IMG/VR virus record: IMGVR_UViG_3300013006_000002
Span: 1-41,254 of that record
Strand: one strand, 5' to 3'
DNA from: a virus
Length of the DNA stretch: 41,254 bases
The translations under genes were made by a program, and so were the position numbers. The notes under the pieces were generated by a model. It saw nothing but the letters and a program-made list of their open reading frames with translations. It was not told where the DNA came from and ran no database searches. Position 1 is the stretch's first letter; each line of letters opens with the position of its first letter. This document shows positions 16,229-25,126 of the stretch, one piece after another.

Positions 16229-16407
16229 TGCCTAAAGCCAAATCTAAAGTAAATGCCGCTGGTAACTATACCAAGCCTGGCATGAGAGCATCACTGTTTA
16301 AGAAGATTAAGGCTGGCACTAAAGGCGGAGACCCTGGTGAATGGTCTGCTCGCAAGGCTCAACTATTGGCTGTTCAATACAAAAAGGCAGGCGGAGGCTA
16401 CAAATAA
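16228..16407 (+). CDS. Basic microprotein, 59 aa
   Basis: Contains NYTKPGMRASLFKKIKAG, then GDPGEWSARKAQLLAVQYKK and a glycine-rich end. This pattern (NYTKPGMR...KAG..GG.PG.WSARKAQ.LA..YK) recurs in environmental virus proteins as I remember them, which supports a real gene. The start overlaps the previous stop (TAATG). Function unknown; possibly nucleic-acid binding. Confidence 0.75.
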   Translation: MPKAKSKVNAAGNYTKPGMRASLFKKIKAGTKGGDPGEWSARKAQLLAVQYKKAGGGYK

Positions 16408-16643
16408 TGGCACTTGCTAAATCTCAAGAATCACTTAAGAAGTGGACTGCGCAGAAGTGGAAGACCTCTGACGGTAAGCCATCAAAAGGCAAGAAGAGAT
16501 ATCTACCTTCTGCTGCTTGGTCTGCATTGAGTGCATCTGAAAAGGCTGCAACCAATAAGGCTAAGGCAAAGGGAAATAGCAAAGGCAAACAGTTTGTAAA
16601 GCAACCAAAAGCAATCGCAAAGAAAACAGCAGGTTACAGATAA
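16407..16643 (+). CDS. DUF5872-like small basic protein, 78 aa
   Basis: The segments LKKWTAQKWKTSDGKPS, RYLPSAAWSALS and KGKQFVKQPKAIAKKTAGYR match my memory of the DUF5872 family, found in phages and some large viruses. I use the ATG at 16407 in a TAATG overlap; the upstream in-frame GTG would run back into the previous gene. Function is unknown. The charge suggests DNA or capsid-interior association. Confidence 0.75.
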   Translation: MALAKSQESLKKWTAQKWKTSDGKPSKGKKRYLPSAAWSALSASEKAATNKAKAKGNSKGKQFVKQPKAIAKKTAGYR

Positions 16644-16936
16644 TGACAGCAGCGTGGACACGTAAAGAAGGCAAGAACCCTAAAGGCGGACTTAACGCTA
16701 AGGGCAGAGCCTCATACAAGGGTGGCACATTAAAGGCTCCAGTTAAGTCTGGAGATAACCCACGCCGTGCATCTTTCCTAGCCCGTATGGGTGGTATGCC
16801 TGGGCCAGAACGTAAGCCTAACGGTGAACCAACAAGGTTACTCCTGTCGCTCAATGCGTGGGGAGCATCAAGTAAAGCAGACGCAAAGAAAAAGGCAGCA
16901 GCCATATCATCTAGAAATAAAAGGAAAACAAAATGA
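16643..16936 (+). CDS. DUF6321-like small basic protein, 97 aa
   Basis: The arrangement AWTRKEGKNPKGGLNAKGRA, SYKGGTLKAPV, SFLARMGGMPGP and a KPNGEPTR segment fits a widespread uncharacterised virus family that I associate with DUF6321. The C-terminus is a lysine-rich tail (KADAKKKAAAISSRNKRKTK). It follows the DUF5872-like gene with a one-base overlap; I have an impression, unverified, that these families co-occur. Confidence 0.75.
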   Translation: MTAAWTRKEGKNPKGGLNAKGRASYKGGTLKAPVKSGDNPRRASFLARMGGMPGPERKPNGEPTRLLLSLNAWGASSKADAKKKAAAISSRNKRKTK

Positions 16937-17391
16937 GAGAAGCAATGTCAGGCGGAAAAATGCCTAAGAAAGTAACAGTTCCATCAGCAAAGCGTACAGG
17001 AGATACTCCTACAAAGAAAAAAGTAACAGTATCACAGGCAACAATTGACCAGATTAAAAAGCAGGGTATGTCAGCAGCAATTAAGAAGGCTGCAGCGGGT
17101 GGCGTATCTGCTTCATACATGGAAGGCGTAAAGCGTATGTACGGTGCATCACGTGTTGCTAAGGCAACATCTGCAAACATCAATGCTGCTTCAAAGCCAA
17201 AGGCATACGGTGCAAACAATGCCCCTAAGTATCGCCCAGCAACTGCTAGTGCTACAAAGGCAGCGACAAACATGAATTCATCAAAGCCAGCAGCAAAAAA
17301 GAAGCCAGGAACTACTGACCCAGTTGCAAAGTTTGTATTTGGTGTAGGTCGCGCTGCTAAAGAACCTTTCACTTCAAAGCCAAAGAAGTAA
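16933..17391 (+). CDS. Basic Ala/Lys-rich protein, 152 aa
   Basis: No domain recognised. It has a histone-H1-like composition: Lys, Ala, Ser, Thr and Pro, a helical part at about 36-66 (ATIDQIKKQGMSAAIKKAAA) and a disordered basic tail. It overlaps the previous gene by four bases (ATGA). It is the last of the capsid-proximal basic genes. Packaged DNA condensation or head completion are candidate roles, both inferred from composition. Confidence 0.7.
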   Translation: MREAMSGGKMPKKVTVPSAKRTGDTPTKKKVTVSQATIDQIKKQGMSAAIKKAAAGGVSASYMEGVKRMYGASRVAKATSANINAASKPKAYGANNAPKYRPATASATKAATNMNSSKPAAKKKPGTTDPVAKFVFGVGRAAKEPFTSKPKK

Positions 17392-17413
17392 TTAACCCCT
17401 AAGAAGGAATTAA

Positions 17414-18319
17414 ATGACAACCACCTATGCCAATTTGGTAGATGAGATTACTCTCAATCTGTCAGGTTACACTTTACGACAAGACCGTACTACGCATCTG
17501 ACTGCAGATTTGTCTGCTTCATCTCTTGCGCTAAGTCTAGGTAGCACGACCAATATTGGCAAGGGTGTTGTCGAAATTGATGAAGAGTTGATATGGTTAG
17601 ATACATACGACAGAATCTCATCAACAGCAACTGCTGCGCCTTATGGACGTGGATACTTTGGTACAACCGCTGCCATACATACAGCAAACACCAAGGTAAC
17701 AATTGCTCCTACTTTTCCAAGGGCAACGATTAAGAAGGCTATCAACGATACAATCGATGCAGTCTTCCCTAACCTATTTGCAGTAGGCGTTCACACCTTT
17801 AGTTTTAATACAGTAAAGAGTACATACTCTCTTCCAGCAGAAGTCCAGACAGTGCTCTATGTATCACATAAGCCAACTGGTCCTACAGAAGAATGGCTCC
17901 CAGTTCGCAGTTGGCGTCCAGACCCATTTGCAAATACTACATCATTTACCACAGGACAGACTATCTCAATCTATGACAACATTGAGTCAGGTCGTACAGT
18001 TCAGGTATATTACAGCAAGAAGCCCACAACACTTACAGATGCTGCTAACAGTGCAGTGTTTGAGACAGTGACTGGATTGCCGTCATCATGCAAGGATGTA
18101 ATCCTTTATGGCGCTGCTTACCGACTTGCCTCATTCGTTGACCCAGGTCGCCTCAACTACTCCTCTGCAGAGGCTGATAATGCAGACACTAAGATTCAAT
18201 ATGGTTCTGGTGCTTCCACTTCTCGATTCTTGCTTGCTCTTTTCCAGCAGCGATTGAATGAGGAGACCAAGAAACTACGCGATGTTTATCCAGTCCGAAT
18301 CCACTACACGAGGTACTAA
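17414..18319 (+). CDS. Putative head-tail adaptor / neck protein
   Basis: The 301-residue protein starts TTYANLVDEITLNLSGY and ends with a helical part (RFLLALFQQRLNEETKKLRD). Residues 20-100 form a beta domain (LTADLSASSLALSLGS ... VVEIDEELIWLD ... GRGYFGTTAAIHTANTKVTI) that resembles the N-terminal domain of the adjacent tail fibre. The position after head genes and before tail genes fits an adaptor linking portal to tail. The ribosome binding site AAGGA is well placed. Confidence 0.55.
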   Translation: MTTTYANLVDEITLNLSGYTLRQDRTTHLTADLSASSLALSLGSTTNIGKGVVEIDEELIWLDTYDRISSTATAAPYGRGYFGTTAAIHTANTKVTIAPTFPRATIKKAINDTIDAVFPNLFAVGVHTFSFNTVKSTYSLPAEVQTVLYVSHKPTGPTEEWLPVRSWRPDPFANTTSFTTGQTISIYDNIESGRTVQVYYSKKPTTLTDAANSAVFETVTGLPSSCKDVILYGAAYRLASFVDPGRLNYSSAEADNADTKIQYGSGASTSRFLLALFQQRLNEETKKLRDVYPVRIHYTRY

Positions 18320-18322
18320 ACC

Positions 18323-20194
18323 ATGACAGTTCGCAAATATTCCTCTATCTCCCAAGAAACAACACTTACTGCAGCGTTGAACTCAAGTGCTACAACAATG
18401 ACTGTGGGTTCGGCCTCGGCACTGCTTGGTGGAATCACGCCAGCAAATACAAGCCCACTTGAGACATTCACAGTAGTACTTGACCCAGATACAGCGCTTG
18501 AAGAAATTGTAGATATTACTTACCCTTCTACACCTGGAAGCAATACAGTTACAATTGTTCGTGGTATTGATAGCAGTGCAGCAATCTCTCACTCTGCTGG
18601 AGCCAAGGTTCGCCACATGGCGATTGGTCGTGACTTCCGTGATATGAATACTCACGATGAAGGAACACTAGCAGAACACGCAGCAACAACTTCTGCTCAA
18701 CTTCGTGGTGTCATCTCTGATGAGACAGGTACTGGCTCTCTAGTATTTGCTACATCTCCTACTCTTGTAACTCCAGCGCTTGGTACTCCAGCCTCTGGTG
18801 TGCTCACCAATGCAACTGGACTTCCTCTAACAAGTGGTGTAACTGGAACTCTTCCTGTAGCCAACGGTGGAACTGGTATTACAGCATTAGGAACTGGCAT
18901 TGCTACATTCCTTGGAACTCCATCAAGTGCTAACCTTGCAGCAGCCTTGACTGATGAAACTGGTACTGGCAGTGTAGTACTTGCTACTAGCCCAACTATT
19001 TCTAGCCCAACCATTACTGGTACTGGTGCTATTGCAGGTACATTCACTGGTGGATTAACTGGCAATGTAACTGGTAACGTCACAGGCAATGTGACTGGTA
19101 ACGTGACTGGTAACGTCACTGGTTCATCTGGTTCTACTACAGGTAACGCTGCAACAGCCACAGCACTTGCTACAGGGCGTACAATCAGCCTTGCAGGTGA
19201 TGTAACAGGTACTTCTGCATCATTTGATGGAACTGGCAATGCCAGCATCACAGCAGCCATTGCTGCTAACAGCATTGTAAATGCGGACATTAATGCATCT
19301 GCTGCAATTGACTGGACAAAGTTAGGTATCTCGTCTACCGTCTCATCAACTGAGATTGGTTATGTGGATGGCGTAACTTCTGCTATTCAGACTCAAATTG
19401 ATTCTAAGTTAGCAACAGCCACAGCAGCAAGTACATATGCTCCGCTGGCTAGTCCAGCACTAACTGGTACACCTACTGCTCCTACTGCAGCAGCAAATAC
19501 CAATACAACACAGGTTGCTACAACCGCCTATGTTCAGACAGAGATTAATGACCTGATTGCTTCTTCCCCTGCAGCCCTTGATACTCTCAACGAGTTGGCA
19601 GCAGCACTTGGTAATGACGCATCATTCTCAACCACTGTAACTAACAGCATTGCTGGCAAGTTACCACTGGCTGGTGGCACAATGTCTGGTGCTATTGCTA
19701 TGGGTACTAACAAGATTACAGGTCTTGGAGACCCTACTAACGCACAGGATGCAGCGACTAAGTACTACATTGACAACGTAATCCTTGCTCCATCTAACTT
19801 GACTGGTCCTATCACATCTGTTGGCAATGCAACATCTATTGCCTCACAGACTGGTACTGGTACTAAGTTCGTAGTAGATACAAGCCCAACGCTTGTTACT
19901 CCTGTCCTTGGTGTGGCTACTGCTACATCTATTAACGGAACAACGATTCCATCAAGCAAGACTCTTGTGGCTACAGATTCAACCGTCTATGTTGTTCCTT
20001 CACAGACAAGCAACTCAGGAAAGTATCTGACTACAAACGGAACTGTATCTTCTTGGACACCTCCTACTGGAGCATCTGCTGGAACATATACACTTACCAC
20101 AGTAACTGTGGATTCAAATGGTAGAATTACTGCCATCTCATCAGGAACCGCACAAGGCGAAACATTCAACCCATTAATGCTAATGGGCGCTTAA
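18323..20194 (+). CDS. Tail fibre protein
   Basis: This 623-residue protein has the low-complexity Thr/Gly/Ala/Ser repeats typical of phage fibres, including SPTLVTPALGTPASGV, LPVANGGTG and repeated DETGTGS...TSPT blocks. Residues 1-115 are a separate beta domain that probably fixes the fibre to the tail. Residues 247-266 are five GNVT units. About 390-480 contains helix-prone sequence (DLIASSPAALDTLNELAAAL). No intramolecular chaperone or enzyme is seen at the C-terminus. It probably contacts the host surface, with the following small genes supplying more surface parts. Confidence 0.85.
   Translation: MTVRKYSSISQETTLTAALNSSATTMTVGSASALLGGITPANTSPLETFTVVLDPDTALEEIVDITYPSTPGSNTVTIVRGIDSSAAISHSAGAKVRHMAIGRDFRDMNTHDEGTLAEHAATTSAQLRGVISDETGTGSLVFATSPTLVTPALGTPASGVLTNATGLPLTSGVTGTLPVANGGTGITALGTGIATFLGTPSSANLAAALTDETGTGSVVLATSPTISSPTITGTGAIAGTFTGGLTGNVTGNVTGNVTGNVTGNVTGSSGSTTGNAATATALATGRTISLAGDVTGTSASFDGTGNASITAAIAANSIVNADINASAAIDWTKLGISSTVSSTEIGYVDGVTSAIQTQIDSKLATATAASTYAPLASPALTGTPTAPTAAANTNTTQVATTAYVQTEINDLIASSPAALDTLNELAAALGNDASFSTTVTNSIAGKLPLAGGTMSGAIAMGTNKITGLGDPTNAQDAATKYYIDNVILAPSNLTGPITSVGNATSIASQTGTGTKFVVDTSPTLVTPVLGVATATSINGTTIPSSKTLVATDSTVYVVPSQTSNSGKYLTTNGTVSSWTPPTGASAGTYTLTTVTVDSNGRITAISSGTAQGETFNPLMLMGA
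19061..19120 (+). repeat. 12-bp tandem repeat in the tail fibre
   Basis: Five 12-base units of the form GGYAAYGTNACN encode (Gly-Asn-Val-Thr)5. Synonymous differences between units argue for protein-level selection. Slippage here could change fibre length. Confidence 0.8.
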
Positions 20195-20214
20195 CCAACA
20201 CTAAGGAGAAATAA

Positions 20215-20544
20215 ATGGCAACGACTTACAAGGTGCTTGGTCAGGTCAATCCAAGCGCGACTACAGCAACAACTCTCTACACAGTACCTGCTTCTACGCA
20301 GACTGTAGTATCAACTATCTCAGTATGTAATCAGGCATCTACTGCTGCTACATACCGCATCGCGGTACGCGTTGCTGGTTCTGCACTATCTGCAGATGAG
20401 TACATTGTATACGGAGCAACAGTACCTGCATCTGATTCAACATTCATCACAGCAGGAATCACTCTTGGCGCAACAGATGTAGTGACAGTCTACGCATCTA
20501 GCGCAAATGTTTCATTCAACGCATACGGAAGCGAGATTGCATAA
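20215..20544 (+). CDS. Small beta-rich virion surface protein, 109 aa
   Basis: An all-beta sequence: TTYKVLGQVNPSATTATTLYTVP and SNVSFNAYGSEIA, with regular short strands. It follows the fibre with a strong AAGGAGA site and ends in a TAATG overlap with the next gene. Its composition resembles collar, fibre or capsid decoration proteins. No exact family identified. Confidence 0.7.
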   Translation: MATTYKVLGQVNPSATTATTLYTVPASTQTVVSTISVCNQASTAATYRIAVRVAGSALSADEYIVYGATVPASDSTFITAGITLGATDVVTVYASSANVSFNAYGSEIA

Positions 20545-20999
20545 TGGCTGTAGGTACAGTATCAGGTGTTAACCTTGAAGAACAATGGCAATTAATTTCA
20601 AGTACGACTGCATCAACCACATCTATGACATTTAATGGCTTTACAGGATATAAGCATATCTGGATTGTTGGAAATAGTATAACAAAAAGTGCATCAACTC
20701 CAATCAGAATTAGACCAAATAATGATACTGCTGTTGGTTCTTATGCTTGGTCTCAAAGTGGTAATGACAGCAGTTTTTACGTTGGAACAACAACTGCCAC
20801 TGCCCACGCTTTTAGTTTTAGGATTTACAATATTGACCAGGCAGCACCGCATAGAGTTGAAAGCGTAAGCGATAGCCTTTATAACGGTTACGATGCGTAT
20901 ACAAATCCAGTTGCTATTACAAGTATTATTGTTTATCCATACAATGGAACTGCATCATTTACTGGTGGAACAATTTCTGTCTACGGAATAGCAGCATAA
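20544..20999 (+). CDS. Surface protein of the paralogous set, 151 aa
   Basis: A beta-rich protein built like three following genes: an opening WQLISSTTAS...MTFNGFTGYKHIWIVG, middle strands, and a close NGTASFTGGTISVYGIAA. The terminal YGIA/YGIK and the TYxDLL/YKHL motif after the first strands are shared by all four. It probably forms trimeric fibre-tip or decoration domains. Start is coupled to the previous stop. Confidence 0.7.
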   Translation: MAVGTVSGVNLEEQWQLISSTTASTTSMTFNGFTGYKHIWIVGNSITKSASTPIRIRPNNDTAVGSYAWSQSGNDSSFYVGTTTATAHAFSFRIYNIDQAAPHRVESVSDSLYNGYDAYTNPVAITSIIVYPYNGTASFTGGTISVYGIAA

Positions 21000-21001
21000 C
21001 T

Positions 21002-21856
21002 ATGGCTATCAACAGAATATCTCCCAAGAAGGGTAAAGTTGTAGACATTCCTGATGCTACTATTACTATCGGTACACCTACCGCTGGTGCTAGTCAGGTG
21101 TCTGTAGCCTTTACCGTTGCCACTACTCCTGCTACTGGTGGTCCAGTACAGAAGTACACTGCTGTCTCTAATCCTGGTTCAGTCACTGTTAGTGGCTCTA
21201 CTAGCCCAATTGTTGTAACTGGTCTTACTAATGACACTGCATATACATTTACCGTGGCTGCTGGTAATGCTACTGGTAACGGTGTGTTCAGTTCTGCATC
21301 AGCATCTGCTACACCATTAGACCCAGCAGGATTTGCTTCTATTGCTACTACAACAGTTGGTGCTGGTGGAGCAAGTTCAATTTCCTTTACCTCAATTCCG
21401 CAGACTTACAAGCATCTTCAAATTCGTGGAATTGCACGAACAAATGACGCTGGACAAACCCAGGATATTATTGGTCTTCGCATAAACTCAGACACAACAA
21501 CTGCAAATTATGTAAGCCATAGAATTGCTGCTGATGGCACCAATAAAGTAGCAGCAGCACAAGCGGCTGGAACTTACAGTTCATCTTGGGCTGGGTATGC
21601 AACAGGTGTAAATGGGGTAGCCAGTGTATTTGGTGCAACTATTATAGATTTACTTGACTACACCTCAACTGTAAAAAATAAAGTTGGGCGTACCTTAGCA
21701 GGAAATAGCCAAAATAATACCACCGATAATCAAATTATATTAGGTTCAACTTTATATATATCAACTAATGCTGTAACAACAATTACTCTTGTACCTATTT
21801 TTGCAAGTGGATTTGTACAGTACACATCATTTGCACTTTATGGAATTAAGGGGTAA
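21002..21856 (+). CDS. Fn3-like domain plus surface domain, 284 aa
   Basis: Residues 15-108 look like a fibronectin type III/Ig-like domain (VSVAFTVATTPATGGPVQKY, VTGLTNDTAYTFTVAAGN). Residues 112-284 are a copy of the neighbouring surface domain: STTVGAGGASSISFTSIPQT, YKHLQIRG, then FVQYTSFALYGIKG at the end. It is thus a fusion of an adhesive domain to the repeated module. Such domains commonly sit on phage exteriors and bind cell-surface glycans weakly. Confidence 0.75.
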   Translation: MAINRISPKKGKVVDIPDATITIGTPTAGASQVSVAFTVATTPATGGPVQKYTAVSNPGSVTVSGSTSPIVVTGLTNDTAYTFTVAAGNATGNGVFSSASASATPLDPAGFASIATTTVGAGGASSISFTSIPQTYKHLQIRGIARTNDAGQTQDIIGLRINSDTTTANYVSHRIAADGTNKVAAAQAAGTYSSSWAGYATGVNGVASVFGATIIDLLDYTSTVKNKVGRTLAGNSQNNTTDNQIILGSTLYISTNAVTTITLVPIFASGFVQYTSFALYGIKG

Positions 21857-21862
21857 CAAACA

Positions 21863-22339
21863 ATGGCAGCAGGCAGTACATACGAACCAATAGCGACTCA
21901 AACATCTAATGGTAGCGCATCAACAATTACTTTCAGTTCAATACCATCTACTTACACAGATTTAATTTTTGTTGTAAAAAGCGCTGGCTCTGGAGGAAGC
22001 GTTGACACCACTCTAAGATTTAACGGAGATACAGGTTCTAATTATTCAAGAGTGTATGTGTATGGAGATGGTAGTTCAACGGTTACTGCTAGCGTTCCAA
22101 ATCAAACACAAATTGGTTCTGGGGTAAATGCAATTCATCATTTTATGAATTATTCAAATTCCACTACTTATAAAACAGTCCTTGGAAGATACTGGGAGGC
22201 ATCTAGCATTTCACTTGAAATGTGTATTTTGTGGCGTTCAACTGCCGCTATAAATAGTATAGCAATTAGCATTGCTGGAGGCGGTCAAACTTTTACAAAT
22301 GGTTCAACTTTTACTCTCTACGGAATTGCGGCGGCATAA
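21863..22339 (+). CDS. Surface protein of the paralogous set, 158 aa
   Basis: Opens YEPIATQTSNGSASTITFSS with IPSTYTDLIFVVKS and ends NGSTFTLYGIAAA, the same plan as its two upstream neighbours. The stop overlaps the next start (TAATG). Several A/T-rich codons make it look slightly less biased than the capsid genes. Function: probable exposed virion module. Confidence 0.7.
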   Translation: MAAGSTYEPIATQTSNGSASTITFSSIPSTYTDLIFVVKSAGSGGSVDTTLRFNGDTGSNYSRVYVYGDGSSTVTASVPNQTQIGSGVNAIHHFMNYSNSTTYKTVLGRYWEASSISLEMCILWRSTAAINSIAISIAGGGQTFTNGSTFTLYGIAAA

Positions 22340-22851
22340 TGGCAAATACATTTGAACTTATTGCTTCTTCTACTGTTGGAGCAGGTGGTGCTTCTTCTAT
22401 TGACTTTACAAGCATCCCATCTACTTACTCTGACTTACTAATTAAATGCAGTTTAAGAACAGGCGAAGCCGCTATTTACACTGATATAGATATTACATTT
22501 AATGGTGAATCTGCGCGACAATGGCGTGGTTTCTATGCTGTTACGACTTCTCTTGGAACTAGCACAAACACTTCTTTCAACATCGTAGCACCAGCAACAG
22601 CCGCAAATAGTACTGCTTCAAATTTTTCTAATTGCGATATTTATATTCAAAATTATACTTCTAGCGGTGTGAAAAGTATTGGGTCAGAAGGTGTTTCAGA
22701 AAATAATTCTGGCTCAAACTTTGTTTTGAATATGTCTGGAAATACAGTTACCAATGGCACTGCAGTTACAACTATTAACTTAGTTCCTTTCGGTGGCAAT
22801 TCATTCGTACAATACACAACAGCATACCTTTATGGTATCAAGAACTCATAG
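22339..22851 (+). CDS. Surface protein of the paralogous set, 170 aa
   Basis: Opens FELIASSTVGAGGASSIDFT with IPSTYSDLLIKCS, nearly the same as residues 112-145 of the Fn3-containing protein, and ends FVQYTTAYLYGIKNS. The high similarity shows recent duplication. A receptor-interaction or decoration role is inferred from position between fibre and tail genes. Confidence 0.7.
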   Translation: MANTFELIASSTVGAGGASSIDFTSIPSTYSDLLIKCSLRTGEAAIYTDIDITFNGESARQWRGFYAVTTSLGTSTNTSFNIVAPATAANSTASNFSNCDIYIQNYTSSGVKSIGSEGVSENNSGSNFVLNMSGNTVTNGTAVTTINLVPFGGNSFVQYTTAYLYGIKNS

Positions 22852-22861
22852 GGAAAATAAA

Positions 22862-23089
22862 ATGACAAAAGTAATCGAAGTAAACTGTGAAACAGGAGTC
22901 GTTACAGAACGCGACCTGACTGCAGAAGAAATTGCACAGCGTGAAGCAGATGCAACAGCACACGCTGCAGCAGAAGCAGAACGCACAGCAGCAGCAGAAG
23001 CACTTGCTGCACTCAAGACATCTGCTAAGGCTAAGTTGGTAGCAGGAACACCGCTTACCGAAGAAGAAGCAGCAACTCTAGTTATCTAG
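22862..23089 (+). CDS. Small acidic helical protein, 75 aa
   Basis: It begins with a short beta part (KVIEVNCETGVVTERDLTAE), then a long Ala/Glu helix with AEAERTAAAEALAAL. This layout is common in small proteins next to tail-fibre genes, which may act in fibre assembly. The ATG at 22862 follows GGGAAAA; an upstream in-frame ATG lies inside the previous gene and is ignored. Function otherwise unknown. Confidence 0.7.
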   Translation: MTKVIEVNCETGVVTERDLTAEEIAQREADATAHAAAEAERTAAAEALAALKTSAKAKLVAGTPLTEEEAATLVI

Positions 23090-23146
23090 TAAGTTCCCTG
23101 GGTATGGATAGAAACTACCCACTAATTTTTCTATCTAAGGAGTAAC

Positions 23147-25126
23147 GTGGCATCACCAGACATTACGCAAGATTTACCCTTAAACATAGGTAATCCTGGA
23201 ACCACAGGCTTTTGGACCAACAACGCAGAAGACTATGATATTGCTGTTGGTGGACTCCCATTCATGCTTGCTCCTACAGACCAAGTTCCATATCAGCGTG
23301 AGACTGCTCCGTATCGCAAAGACCAGTTTGACAATGGTACTGAGCCTGGAGAACAGTCACTCACAGGTTGGTGGATTCGTTCACAGTCATCTTTCCATGT
23401 TGGACAGGGCATCAAGTTCTACGACCCATCTGCAGGCGAAACAACTAAGTATCGCTTTAATGACTCACAGGGTGTCAATGTATGGACTAAGGGTGAAGTA
23501 AGCCTACTTAAGAATGTTTCAAGTGTTCATAATACAACTGGTGCAGTAACTGGTACAGACCATCAGCATCCTAATCAACATCTGCGCACCATTCAGTGGA
23601 GCGGAACTCAAGGAGTTTTACTCCACGATGAGTACGATGTAGATAAGATTGCAGCAAACGGCACAGTAACTCCTTTTATTGACTATATTGCAGGAACCAA
23701 TGAGGCTGTTTATGCTATCTGTGACGACGGCGTTTACGCATACTGGGTAACTAATGCAGTGGCTGGCGGAGCCAATAAGATACATATGTACAAGAAGTTG
23801 CTTACTGATAATACAACAACTATCCCGTCACCAATGTTTACTGCTACTGGTATTGTTATTACATATGCTGCTATGGAGTTCGTAAAGGACCGTATTGTGC
23901 TATGCGTTAATAACGCAGTCTACGAACTATCTCCTACCGCTACATCACTACCTACAGCAACTTATACTAATCCTAACACTAATTACCATTACACAACCGT
24001 AGCAGCATCTGGTCCTGCTATCTACACAGCGGGTCACTCAGGCATCTATTCAAGCATTCAGAAGTACACACTTACCTCTGGTGGCGCTATGCCAACGCTT
24101 ACACAGGCTGTGGTTGCTGCAGAACTTCCACCTGGTGAGATTGTTGAAAAACTCTACTACTATCTAGGCTATATGGCTATTGGCACAAGTAAAGGTGTCC
24201 GTGTTGCTGCTGTTAATGACCAAGATGGTTCTATTGGCTATGGTCCACTTATTGTTGAGACCACTCAGCCAGTCTATGACTTTGCTGCTCGTGACCGTTT
24301 CCTTTGGGCTACAACAACCATTGGAACCTACGATGCTGGACTTGTCCGTATTGACCTAGGTCAGACCATTGAGAACGAACCACTACGCTTTGCTTATGCT
24401 AATGACTTACAATATGCACAGACTACCAACCATTACACAACATCTGTAGCCTTTATTGGCACAACATCACGCCTTGCTTTTTGCACTGAGTATGAAGTTA
24501 CTGACGGTGCTGTATATTTTGAATCAGCAACAGAGTTAGCACCTACTGGCTATGTTACTACTGGTGCTATCCGCTATGGAACCCTTGAGCCTAAGAACTT
24601 CAAATTAATCCGTGGTCGTGGCGACTTTACCTACGGCGCTATGGACTTACGTGCCATTGACGCTGCAGGCAACCTCTATACAATCATCACATACAATTCT
24701 GCTGTAGGAACCCCAGAGGCTGCTACAACTAACCCAGAAGGTCCACAAGAGTACCTGTCATACAAGTTTACGCTCTCACGTAGCGCAAGCGATACCAGTC
24801 GCGGTCCCGTATTTAAGGGCTATCAAACAAAGGCTCTACCTGCCACTGAACGCCAGAGACTGATTCAATTTCCAGTTTGGTGCTTCGACGTAGAAACCGA
24901 CAGATACAATGTAAAGACTGGGTATGAAGGCCGTGCGTGGGAGCGTATTCAAACACTTGAACAAATAGAACGACTTGGTGACATCATCAACGTACAGGAC
25001 TTCACCACTGGTGAGCGTGTACAGGCTGTCATCGAGAAAATCAACTTCTCAAGAAAGACTCCACCATCTGGTAACTTCTCAGGTTTTGGTGGTCTTCTTG
25101 CTATCACAGTTAGGACTGTCTTATAG
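23147..25126 (+). CDS. Tail protein, probable beta-propeller nozzle/knob
   Basis: This 659-residue protein starts at GTG after TAAGGAG. Repeated aromatic/glycine strands with NEAVYAICDDGVYAYWVTNA, GIYSSIQKYTL and YDFAARDRFLWATTTIGTYD are typical of beta-propeller blades (about 180-420). A separate beta region follows (about 430-659, FKLIRGRGDFTYGAM). It is the last large structural gene before lysis, where short-tailed phages often put the tail nozzle and siphophages a tail-tip protein. No catalytic motif seen. Confidence 0.65.
   Translation: MASPDITQDLPLNIGNPGTTGFWTNNAEDYDIAVGGLPFMLAPTDQVPYQRETAPYRKDQFDNGTEPGEQSLTGWWIRSQSSFHVGQGIKFYDPSAGETTKYRFNDSQGVNVWTKGEVSLLKNVSSVHNTTGAVTGTDHQHPNQHLRTIQWSGTQGVLLHDEYDVDKIAANGTVTPFIDYIAGTNEAVYAICDDGVYAYWVTNAVAGGANKIHMYKKLLTDNTTTIPSPMFTATGIVITYAAMEFVKDRIVLCVNNAVYELSPTATSLPTATYTNPNTNYHYTTVAASGPAIYTAGHSGIYSSIQKYTLTSGGAMPTLTQAVVAAELPPGEIVEKLYYYLGYMAIGTSKGVRVAAVNDQDGSIGYGPLIVETTQPVYDFAARDRFLWATTTIGTYDAGLVRIDLGQTIENEPLRFAYANDLQYAQTTNHYTTSVAFIGTTSRLAFCTEYEVTDGAVYFESATELAPTGYVTTGAIRYGTLEPKNFKLIRGRGDFTYGAMDLRAIDAAGNLYTIITYNSAVGTPEAATTNPEGPQEYLSYKFTLSRSASDTSRGPVFKGYQTKALPATERQRLIQFPVWCFDVETDRYNVKTGYEGRAWERIQTLEQIERLGDIINVQDFTTGERVQAVIEKINFSRKTPPSGNFSGFGGLLAITVRTVL

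Noticed and set aside
18697-19290. 197-codon minus-strand open frame opposite the tail fibre
   Set aside because: A Val/Pro-rich shadow of the Thr/Gly-rich fibre repeats; no ribosome binding site and no independent promoter.
23090-23146. Possible terminator GGGTA/TACCC with a T-run before the 659-aa tail gene
   Set aside because: The stem is only five base pairs with an 11-base loop and the T-run is offset by several bases; too weak to list.
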